DNA from: a virus
Virus record (IMG/VR): IMGVR_UViG_3300004806_000078
Span: 1-27,267 of that record
Length of the DNA stretch: 27,267 nt
Reading direction: 5' to 3' (one strand)
The translations under genes and the position numbers were made by a program. The notes under the pieces were generated by a model, which saw only the letters and a program-made list of their open reading frames with translations, searched no databases and had not been told where the DNA came from. This document shows positions 5,388-13,700 of this stretch, one piece after another. How positions within the stretch are numbered: position 1 is the first letter of the stretch; every line of letters starts with the position of its first letter.

Positions 5388-5654
5388 TTACCGCGGATTT
5401 ATATCGCGAATTACAATAAGAGCACCGTCGCGTGTGATGGTGGTAAATTTCCAACCTCTGGTTCTCGCAAAGGCGTGGACATATACCTGAGCTTTTCTTC
5501 TAAGATCAGCGTCTTGAAACATAACCTGTTCACCAATAATCATGGAAGCAAATGGCCAGCTATATTTTGCTGGTATCATTTCTTTAACTCCCTTTAATTT
5601 CATTGGAGCTTTCTTTATGACCATTTCTGGCGTATAGAGCGTTGACTTTACCAT
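5388..5654 (-). CDS. small conserved hypothetical phage protein
   Basis: An 88-residue basic leftward protein. The middle reads MIIGEQVMFQDADLRRKAQV and the end ARTRGWKFTTITRDGALIVI. The pattern (IGExxxF, Arg-rich helix, RxRGWKFTTR, then a strand) is one I recall in a widespread small phage family of unknown function; it suggests a small alpha/beta nucleic-acid-binding fold. The ATG at 5654 has AAAGGA upstream. It is divergent from the small terminase gene and followed by a strong hairpin. Confidence 0.75.
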   Translation of the reverse strand: MVKSTLYTPEMVIKKAPMKLKGVKEMIPAKYSWPFASMIIGEQVMFQDADLRRKAQVYVHAFARTRGWKFTTITRDGALIVIRDINPR

Positions 5655-5682
5655 GTAATTGTCCTTTCATTTGTTGTTCGTA

Positions 5683-5688
5683 ATTATA
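5683..5688 (-). promoter_or_regulatory. candidate leftward -10 element in the divergent gap
   Basis: On the minus strand the 58-base gap between the divergent genes (5655-5712) contains TATAAT. The -35 region is poor. The gap is AT-rich and must also hold any rightward promoter of the packaging operon. Confidence 0.3.
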
Positions 5689-5712
5689 TATATAAATTCA
5701 CGGAAGATGTAA

Positions 5713-6249
5713 ATGGGACGACCGCCGGGCGGAATAATGACGCAAGCACAAAAGGTCCACATCTGTGAGCAAATCGCAGATGGTAGGTCTTTGAGCTTAA
5801 TTGTAAAAGACCCTGAGATCGATGGCATCAATGTGCGGACTGTGAACCGAGAATTGAACCGCGATTCGTTCTTTTTGTCTGAATATGCCCGCGCGCGCGA
5901 GGCTTCAATCGAGATAAAACTGTCGGAAACGGAAGATATTATCCTCGGCCGTGGCGAGTTCGAGAACGTCGACTTCGAGCGCGCAAAGGAGTTGCTGAAC
6001 GATCGGCGCTGGCATGCGATCCGGCTGGCGCGCTTCCGTTATGGCGACAAGATCGACGTGCAGGCGACCGTAAAGCAGGTCGAGGGAAAGGTCATCGACG
6101 CAAAAGTGCTCGATGTGGATCAACTGCTTGCCATCCGGCAGGCGCTACAAATTGCCGCAGGGGGCGAGGATGGCTACGAAGAAGACAAAGACTATGAGTA
6201 CGAAGGACAAGATGATACAGGCGAGGATGAAGGCCTTGCAGAAGATTAA
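5713..6249 (+). CDS. terminase small subunit
   Basis: A 178-residue protein. Residues about 12-50 look like a helix-turn-helix (ICEQIADGRSLSLIVKD... VRTVNRELNR), followed by SEYARAREASIEIK and by LNDRRWHAIRLARFRYGDKI at about 95-114. The last segment is a hallmark of phage small terminase subunits (Trp, then a Tyr-Gly-Asp-Lys). The small subunit recognises the packaging site and recruits the large subunit. The tail (about 157-178) is very acidic, and its DNA is shared with the next ORF in another frame. GGAAG lies upstream. Position ahead of the large terminase supports the call. Confidence 0.85.
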   Translation: MGRPPGGIMTQAQKVHICEQIADGRSLSLIVKDPEIDGINVRTVNRELNRDSFFLSEYARAREASIEIKLSETEDIILGRGEFENVDFERAKELLNDRRWHAIRLARFRYGDKIDVQATVKQVEGKVIDAKVLDVDQLLAIRQALQIAAGGEDGYEEDKDYEYEGQDDTGEDEGLAED

Positions 6250-6373
6250 GATGATGGACGTGTATCGGGAGCGCCCGCCAGTGACGCTGCCTAAATTTTC
6301 ATGGGATAAGGAAAAAGAAAATGATTTTAACGGAAATGGCAGAGACGCTAGAAAAGGCGTTGGCAAAGATTAA
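6170..6373 (+). CDS. small basic protein overlapping the small terminase
   Basis: A 67-residue protein starting MATKKTKTMSTKDKMIQARM, highly basic at the N-terminus, with PPVTLPKFSWDKEKE near the middle. It overlaps the end of the small terminase by 80 bases in another frame and the next gene by 53 bases. AGGGGGCGAGG lies just upstream of the ATG. A short basic protein with a PVTLPKFSWD-type segment between the terminase genes is something I recall from related phages, which supports this being real. Role unknown; it may assist packaging. Confidence 0.65.
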   Translation: MATKKTKTMSTKDKMIQARMKALQKIKMMDVYRERPPVTLPKFSWDKEKENDFNGNGRDARKGVGKD

Positions 6374-6737
6374 AGAACTTGAGCTTCTGGTGGCCGTTCG
6401 CGTCCCGCGCAGGGACTACGACGCGATCGTCAAGAGCATGTCGGTGTGTCAGAACACGATTGAGAACCTGATGGTGGCCCTGTTCAAGATCAAGCCAAAG
6501 AGCCAAGAAGTCGCCGACGCCCGCGATATCCTGCAGTATCTCGAGCACCTGATTCAGAACAATATCCCGATGCAGGACGAAGCTTGGATTGCCCGCGAGA
6601 AAGCCCGCATCGATATGATCAAAGCCGAGCGCATGAAACGGCCAGCCAAAATGCTGGGCGAGAGGGCAGCGTTCGAGGATAGCTTCGAAAACATAAAAAA
6701 GGTCAAAGGAACCGTCAGGAAGGATTACAAACCTTGA
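6321..6737 (+). CDS. hypothetical helical protein between terminase genes
   Basis: A 138-residue helical protein starting MILTEMAETLEKALAKIKEL. The first third is a probable coiled coil, and a second helical block (about 50-80) ends in DILQYLEHLIQNNI. The C-terminus is basic (ERMKRPAKMLGERA, then KKVKGTVRKDYKP). No domain is recognised. AAGGA upstream supports ATG 6321; ATG 6336 is an alternative. The stop overlaps the start of the large terminase (TTGA), so the two are coupled and a packaging role is likely by position. Confidence 0.7.
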   Translation: MILTEMAETLEKALAKIKELELLVAVRVPRRDYDAIVKSMSVCQNTIENLMVALFKIKPKSQEVADARDILQYLEHLIQNNIPMQDEAWIAREKARIDMIKAERMKRPAKMLGERAAFEDSFENIKKVKGTVRKDYKP

Positions 6738-8368
6738 CCCTGATCCCCGTCGATGGCGAGATGATCAATGTTGAGGCGTCTCTGCACGACATCAACAAGG
6801 AGCTGTGCGAGAAATCCCTCGTGGAGTTCATCAAGCAGGCGTGGCACGTCATCGAGCCCGGACAAGAATATATCCACAATTGGCACATCGACGCTATCGC
6901 CAAACACCTAACCGCCATTACCAACGGCATGATGATAGATGATGAGCAAGCTTACAATCGCCTGCTGATCAACGTCCCGCCGGGCGCGATGAAGTCCCTT
7001 CTGGTCTCCGTCCTGTGGCCGGCATGGGAATGGGGGCCGCGGAACATGCCCTACCTGCGGTATGTTTGCGCCTCGCATGCTATGAACCTCGCCATCCGCG
7101 ATTCGACCAAGATGCGGCGATTGGTGACATCTGAATGGTATCAGGGCTTCTGGGGCGACCGCGTCACGATCACGGGCGACCAGAACGAGAAGATCAAGTA
7201 CGAAACGACCGCTTCCGGTTTCCGGCAGGCGGTTGCCATGACGGGCATGACAGGTGCCCGCGGCGACCGCGTGATCATCGACGACCCGCACTCGGTGGCC
7301 AGCGCCGCCTCGGAGGCAGAGCGCAACACCACGATCGAAACGTTTGAGCAGGCGATCCCAACGCGCCTGAACAACCCGGCGACCTCGGCCATTATCGTGA
7401 TCATGCAGCGCCTGCACGAAGAAGATGTGTCCGGCGTGATCCTTGAAAAGCAGTTGGGCTATGACCACATCATGATCCCGATGGAGTACGACCCCGATCG
7501 TGCCGTGCCGACCATGCTAGGCTGGAAAGACCCTCGGTGGCAGAAAGGTCAGCTCTTCTTCCCTAAACGGTTCCCTCGGCACGTCGTCGAGCGCGACAAG
7601 CGGATCATGGGTAAGTACGCCGCGTCCGGCCAGTTTCAACAGCTGCCTACCCCAGAGGACGGCGGTATTATCAAGCGAAAGCATTGGAACCTGTGGGAAG
7701 ATGAGAAGTACCCACCGTTTGACTTCATCATCGCGTCACTCGACACGGCTATGACCGAGAAGAAAGAGAACGACCCGTCAGCCATGACGGTCTGGGGCGT
7801 CTGGACCGACGATCCCAAGACCCACGCGACCCGCATGCTGAACCGCGACGGGCACATGACGCACATTGTACGTACATATGACGAGCGGGAGGTGCCGCCC
7901 CGTATCATGATGATGCATGCATGGTCGAAGCACCTTGAGATGCCCGAGCTGGTCACAGAGGTGGCGCAGACGTGCCTTCGGTGGAAAGTTTCGACTTTAC
8001 TTATAGAAAACAAGACCGTAGGCCTACCAGTTGCGCGGGAGCTGCGAAGGATGTATTCTGGTAGGAACTTTGGCGTTCAGTTGGAAGACCCCGGCTCGAT
8101 CGACAAGATGGCTAGGCTCTACTCGGTGCAGCACCTATTTGAAGAGGGGCTGGTGTACTGCCCCGACAAAGCATGGGCCGACGAGGTCATAAACCAGTGC
8201 ATGCGGTTCCCGAAAGCCAAGCATGACGATCTGGTGGACACGGTCTCGATGGCGATGCGGTATCTCAGGCGGACGGGCTTCGCGCTCCGTCAAGACGAGG
8301 TGCAGCAGGACTACGAGGACAGCAGGCAACATCTGGGCAAACCGCCCGAACCACTCTACGGGATTTAA
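6734..8368 (+). CDS. terminase large subunit
   Basis: A 544-residue packaging ATPase-nuclease. The ATPase half has a Walker A-like loop VPPGAMKS at 81-88, Walker B IIDDPH at 181-186 and the coupling motif IIVIMQRLHEED at 220-231. The nuclease half has acidic residues at D337 (ASLDTAM), E425 (LLIEN) and D498/D499/D502 (KHDDLVDT). This is the complete set for a motor that pumps DNA into the prohead and cuts it. I chose the TTG at 6734, which overlaps the previous stop and has AGGAAGGA upstream; the ATG at 6761 is possible and would drop nine residues. The Walker A loop has Ala-Met where Gly or Arg-x-Gly is common. Confidence 0.93.
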   Translation: MTLIPVDGEMINVEASLHDINKELCEKSLVEFIKQAWHVIEPGQEYIHNWHIDAIAKHLTAITNGMMIDDEQAYNRLLINVPPGAMKSLLVSVLWPAWEWGPRNMPYLRYVCASHAMNLAIRDSTKMRRLVTSEWYQGFWGDRVTITGDQNEKIKYETTASGFRQAVAMTGMTGARGDRVIIDDPHSVASAASEAERNTTIETFEQAIPTRLNNPATSAIIVIMQRLHEEDVSGVILEKQLGYDHIMIPMEYDPDRAVPTMLGWKDPRWQKGQLFFPKRFPRHVVERDKRIMGKYAASGQFQQLPTPEDGGIIKRKHWNLWEDEKYPPFDFIIASLDTAMTEKKENDPSAMTVWGVWTDDPKTHATRMLNRDGHMTHIVRTYDEREVPPRIMMMHAWSKHLEMPELVTEVAQTCLRWKVSTLLIENKTVGLPVARELRRMYSGRNFGVQLEDPGSIDKMARLYSVQHLFEEGLVYCPDKAWADEVINQCMRFPKAKHDDLVDTVSMAMRYLRRTGFALRQDEVQQDYEDSRQHLGKPPEPLYGI

Positions 8369-8371
8369 TTC

Positions 8372-10705
8372 ATGGCCCTTGTCGCAAACCCTAATATCCG
8401 CCTTCAGGATGACGAACAGACACCGTTTGACGGCGAGGATATTTCGGTAGAGCTGGCCGACGATGAGGGTCCGCGGCAGGACATCGACGAGCACGGCAAC
8501 GTGATGTCGATCGAATTATCAGATGGGTCAATCACATTTTCCTTGGACGGGCAGCCTCTCGAGCGGGCCAAGGGCAGGGAGACCGGATGGTTCGACAATC
8601 TGGTGGAAGAGATAGATCAGGCCGAGCTGGCGAGTATCGCCCACGATCTGATGAAGGGCGTACAGGATGACCTCGACAGTCGCAAAGAGTGGATCGAAGA
8701 CCGAGCCCAAGGCATCAAGCTTTTGGGCCTCAAGGTGGAAATTCCCGGCTTGGCAGGTGCAGCGGACGGCGCACCCGTTGAAGGTATGTCACGCGTTCGG
8801 CACCCGCTCCTGCTCGAGGCAGTGCTACGGTTCCAAGCCAACGCTCGGTCAGAACTATTGCCTACGGATGGACCCGTAAAAATTAGGGAGGATAACAATA
8901 ATGCTACCCTCCAGTCCGACCAGCTTGCCAACGACCTCGAACAAGACCTTAACCACTACCTCACCGCCACTGCCAAAGAGTATTACCCTGATACCGACCG
9001 AATGCTCCTCATGCTGGGCTTTGGCGGGACGGCGTTCAAGAAGGTATATTTCTGTCCCCTACGCAACCGTCCAATTAGCGAAAGCGTTGACGCCGACGAT
9101 TTGATCGTCAACAACTCGGCCACCGACCTGTCCAATGCCAAGCGTATCACGCACCGCATTTACATGAAGTCGTCAACGGTGAAGCGGATGCAAATCCTCG
9201 GCGTATACCGTGACATTGACCTGTCCGACCCGAAAATGATCAAGTGGGATGCGGCCCAACGCGAGAAGATGGCGCAGCAGGGTATTACCAGCGAAAGCTA
9301 TAACCCAAGCGATCGGGATCGTGAGATTTATGAAATCTACTGCGAGTTGGATATCAAGGGCTTTGAGCACACCAAGCGCGGAAAGCAGACGGGCCTTGAT
9401 ATCCCGTATCGTGTAACCATTGACGCATCGACGCATGAAATCTTGTCGATCGTAAGGAATTATGATGAAGATACTAAGGACTTACCTGAAGCGAGAAGCA
9501 ATTTTGTCAAGTACACATTTGTACCGGGGATGGGCTTTTATGATCTGGGTCTCCTGCACATCCTAGGCAACACGACCAACGCGCTGACCGCTGCTTGGCG
9601 CGAAATGCTTGATGCTGGTATGTATGCCAACTTCCCCGGCTTCCTGTACGCCGACACGGGCGCGCGGCAGAATACCAATATTTTCCGTGTACCACCCGGC
9701 GGTGGTGCATTGGTCAAGACTGGCGGCATGCCGATCAGCCAAGCCGTGATGCCTTTGCCGTACAAAGACGTCGGCGCGGGCCTCATGTCGCTAGTCGAGA
9801 ATATCAATCAGACGGGTATGCGGGTTGGCGGCACGGCCGAGCAGGCAGTAGGTGAAGGCAAGCAGGACGCGCCGGTTGGCACGACGATTGCGCTGATTGA
9901 TCAGGCCACCAAGGTGCTAAACTCGGTTCACAAACGCATGCATTCGGCGCAAGCAGAAGAGTTTGAGTTGTTAGTGCGCTGTTTTCGCGAAAACCCCGAT
10001 TCATTCTGGCAGCAGAACAAACGGCCGGCCCGTAAGTGGGACGAGGAAACGTTTCTCCGCGCGCTAGATCAGGTTGATCTGGTTCCGCAGGCCGACCCAA
10101 ACACGGCGTCGCAGACCCAGCGTCTGATGAAAGTTGTGGCCTTAAAGCAAATACAGGCCCAGAACCCGTCGATGTATGATCCGATCGCGATTGACACCGC
10201 GGCGCTGCAGGCTGTCGGCTGGTCGAACCCAGAACAGTTTATGATCCCAGCCTCGGCACAGGGCACGCCTCCGCCAGAGATGCAGCAAAAAATGGCCGAA
10301 CTGCAGATCAAGAAGCAGGACAGCGACACGAAGGCAAAGTTGGCACAAGGCAAGCTTGGCCTTGATCAGGCCAAGATACAACTTGATGCGGTTAAGGCGC
10401 AGCAAGGCGGCGTCGTTGCCGGCCCATCCGATCACGAGAAACAAGTCGACAGCATTGAGCTGATCATTAAGGAAAAGCTCGCCGACGCAAAGCTTATGGA
10501 TAGCAAGCTAAAGGCAGCCCAGCTCGGCGCAGACATGAAGCGCGACCAGTTTGATGGAGAAATTAAGCGGGAAGACATGCTTGCGAAAGAACGTATTCAG
10601 ATGGTTGACCTCGCGCAGAACATCGCGGTCCACCCAGAGAGCGAGCAGGTCGTCCGCAATCTCCTCGGCAACGTCATCCCAGCCATCACGAGTGTCAAAC
10701 CATGA
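8372..10705 (+). CDS. portal protein
   Basis: A 777-residue protein of the length and layout of large podovirus-type portals. It has an acidic N-terminus, a helical core from about 80, a segment RHPLLLEAVLRFQANARSEL at about 141-160, YPDTDRMLLMLGFGGTAFKK at about 205-224, and a long region (about 380-540) typical of the portal clip and wing. The C-terminal part (about 630-750) is a long charged coiled coil with many Gln, Lys and Asp residues, a possible barrel extension. The dodecameric portal is the DNA gate of the capsid. It begins 3 bases after the terminase, and its stop overlaps the next start (ATGA). Confidence 0.9.
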   Translation: MALVANPNIRLQDDEQTPFDGEDISVELADDEGPRQDIDEHGNVMSIELSDGSITFSLDGQPLERAKGRETGWFDNLVEEIDQAELASIAHDLMKGVQDDLDSRKEWIEDRAQGIKLLGLKVEIPGLAGAADGAPVEGMSRVRHPLLLEAVLRFQANARSELLPTDGPVKIREDNNNATLQSDQLANDLEQDLNHYLTATAKEYYPDTDRMLLMLGFGGTAFKKVYFCPLRNRPISESVDADDLIVNNSATDLSNAKRITHRIYMKSSTVKRMQILGVYRDIDLSDPKMIKWDAAQREKMAQQGITSESYNPSDRDREIYEIYCELDIKGFEHTKRGKQTGLDIPYRVTIDASTHEILSIVRNYDEDTKDLPEARSNFVKYTFVPGMGFYDLGLLHILGNTTNALTAAWREMLDAGMYANFPGFLYADTGARQNTNIFRVPPGGGALVKTGGMPISQAVMPLPYKDVGAGLMSLVENINQTGMRVGGTAEQAVGEGKQDAPVGTTIALIDQATKVLNSVHKRMHSAQAEEFELLVRCFRENPDSFWQQNKRPARKWDEETFLRALDQVDLVPQADPNTASQTQRLMKVVALKQIQAQNPSMYDPIAIDTAALQAVGWSNPEQFMIPASAQGTPPPEMQQKMAELQIKKQDSDTKAKLAQGKLGLDQAKIQLDAVKAQQGGVVAGPSDHEKQVDSIELIIKEKLADAKLMDSKLKAAQLGADMKRDQFDGEIKREDMLAKERIQMVDLAQNIAVHPESEQVVRNLLGNVIPAITSVKP

Positions 10706-13700
10706 ATGACGCGCTTCGCATTGCTAAGGAAGTAAAACCTATCGATATTAATAATCCAATGTCGGTATTTCCTAAACCACAACGCATGTTCCCAGAAGAT
10801 GCCCCCGTCAAAGGTGGGCAATATTTGTCAATGCCAGACAAAACTGACATGACGGGACACAAAGCTGCTGCTGCATCTATTGGTGTAGTGCAAGGTGGTA
10901 AACCTTTTTTTACCGCATCTCGTGATGCTGTCGATGAAACGGGTACATCAGGCCGTGGCACTGCTATTGCAAAAACCAACCTATTTAAACAAAAGGCAGG
11001 TTGGAAATGGAAAGATGCTCCAGAAGGTCATGAAGATACCAACACAATTGTGTCGGTCGAACATCGTGGTAAACATCATTATGCATTGAACGCACACTTT
11101 CCAAAAGGTGTTGATCTAGCTCGTTATGAAGATTCGCCGTCTGAACCACGTCTTCGCCCAACAACACGCGGCAATGTAGAACTTGGTCCGCAAGCTGGTA
11201 GCATCCTTGTACGCGGCCGCGAACATCCTGTTTATCATCATGTAATTGTAAAAAGCGGCGGCGGAGATGTTGAAGGCTACTCCACCCGCGGAAAGGTGGC
11301 GCCGACCGAGGAGGAAATGAACGCGTTGGGTGAGCAGCTTGGCGAAGTTCGCGGCACCCGAGTGGGCCGGACAATTGGTAGATACCAAAATGCGCCGCAT
11401 CAAGAAGCTGTACGTACAATGTACAACGACCTTCTTGGCCTTGCTAAAGAAGGCCAGCCCGGCCGCAAATGGTATGAAAACTCATCTAAGCGCATTCTAC
11501 AATATTTCGGTGGCAACAAAGACGCTGCAGATAAGTTCGCGCAACTTATTGCTATTTATAGCCCACAAACAACGGTTCCAATTAATACCAGCAACGCCAT
11601 CAAAGCATACAATCGCGCGATGTCTGGGCATCAATTATGGAATGGTGACATTATTGATCGGGATCGCACGTTCAATACAATTGCTGAAGCCAACAAATAT
11701 GCTCAATCATTGGGCGGTGGCAAAGCCGGTATTACTCGTGTTCCGCTTGACGATAGCGGAAAGCGTTATTTGATCGCTCGTCATAAGCCCGGCAGCTACG
11801 AAAATATTGCTACGGCCGATCGTGATCTTAAAGCTCATCTGTTAATGAACGAAGGTGTTCCATTTGAAGGTCGAAAGACCAACAATTTTTGGAATAATCT
11901 TATGGTTCACATTGATCCAAAGCGTTTGCAAGGGTCTACGCAAGACCTTTGGATGGCGCATGCGTTTGGTTTTCCAGATGTGGCCATCGGTTCGGGCGGT
12001 AAATATGATTTTATGGAGCAATTGACCCATAAATTGGCCGATCAATTAGGTTGGCGGCCACATCAGGTACAAGCCGCTATCTGGACGGCTATCAAAACAC
12101 GCATGGAAGCCACTGCGAACGATGCTAAAAAAGCAGCCGTGGCGCATGGGATCGCCTCCATGGTCCCCGGCGACAAAGGTAAACCTATTTTTCAGGTTCA
12201 TGACGGCCATGAAGACAATTTTGCCGAATTGCACCGAAATATGGCCCTTGGCCACCCGCTCACACGTCAGCAAATTGTCGATAATGCCAAAGATTTCTCG
12301 CATTTCTTGGACCAAAACCTTGCAAATGTGTCATGGGAATCCGCTCCAAGCAAACAAATCGCGCATTTGAATGGCATTGAGGACCTTTCGCCTGAAGCAA
12401 AAGCTGAATATCACGGCAGAATTTCACATGCGTTGCAAGACGACCATGGAAATGATTTGTTGGCCAAATATTTGGGCATTATGTCGCCGGGATCGGTCGA
12501 TGCTCATGGATATTGGGAAGGTAAAACCAACCCTGTGACGCATTTGCAGGTAGGATCAACCCGTATTAAGGGCGCGGGTCAAAATCCTGCTATTGATGAG
12601 CCATCTAAAGACCTTATGGAAATTTATGCAGCAGCTAAGGGGCTTTTGCATAAGCAAGATGGCGTTGGATATCACCGCCCATTTTATAATCCAAAGGTAA
12701 CCGAAGCTAATGGCATGGAGTATTCGTTTGATAACGACCTCACGCCAGAACATATTGAGCATCTTGGTAAGCAAATTGACCAACACGCTCCCGGAACAGG
12801 AATGATTCCTGTAAATCCTCGCACTGTGAGGATGTTAAATTTTTCTGATCAACAAGGTGATCAAAGGCTCTTCCATCAGGCTGTGGATAGTGTAGTATCT
12901 AAAGCTATTCCAGATACGCACTCGGCGACGTGGCGTACTTTTGGATCAGATGGTAATCTTGTTGGAAATGATTGGAAGGTAAATCCAAATGGCGAAGACT
13001 ACATACGCAGGCTCCGTTCCGCCGGACGACCCGATGTTCTCAACTACGTATCAACTGTACTCGCCCCACGGGTCGAAGCGGTTGACGGCGCGTTCGCACA
13101 AAAGCACGGCCTCAAAACAGACCCAAAAATCGAGCAAGCAGTCCGCAACGCACACATCGAGCCACCAACACCGCCATCAGGGCCGGTAGGCGGCGGGTTC
13201 CGCCGTGGCGGTCGCACGGCATACAAAAAGGGCGGCAAGGTCGAGGGATCGATCTGGCATGCGCGTGATGCGTTTGATGAAGGCGGTGACGTCCGTGCGG
13301 GTGATAGCGTTGGCGGTCTACGCGGTGATACGGGCGGTTTTAGCGAGCATGACGTTGGCGAAGCACAAGGCGCCGTAAATGAGGCTACTGCTGCGGCGCA
13401 GGATGCTCGCCAAGGTTTGCAGCAAATGAACGAGGCGTTTGGTCCGGCACCACAAGGACCAGAGGCATCTGCGTTCCATGGCGGCGAACCACCGCCTGTA
13501 GCTGCCAATATCATGCCGCGCAGCACAACGCCGGGTGGTATATTGGCGGGGTCACAGCCACCTACGCCGGAATCCGGTGACTATAGCATCGTCAATGCGT
13601 TCTCCGCGCCGAAGCAAATGCCTGTTGGTATAACAGGAATTGGCGCGCCTGAATCCGGCATTAATATGCTGCAAACACCTGCACAGATGACATCGACAGT

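Larger units (their letters stand above)
5090..5389. repeat. 13-bp inverted repeat bracketing the AT-rich island
   Basis: AAAGATACATAGT at 5090-5102 is repeated exactly in inverted form at 5377-5389, so the pair spans exactly 300 bases. The right copy includes most of the stop codon of the leftward gene at 5388-5654. The ends do not extend beyond 13 bp. Confidence 0.6.

Noticed and set aside
6908-7468. 186-codon leftward open frame opposite the terminase
   Set aside because: Shadow of a strongly conserved coding region; its Arg/His/Val-rich translation is typical of antisense reading.
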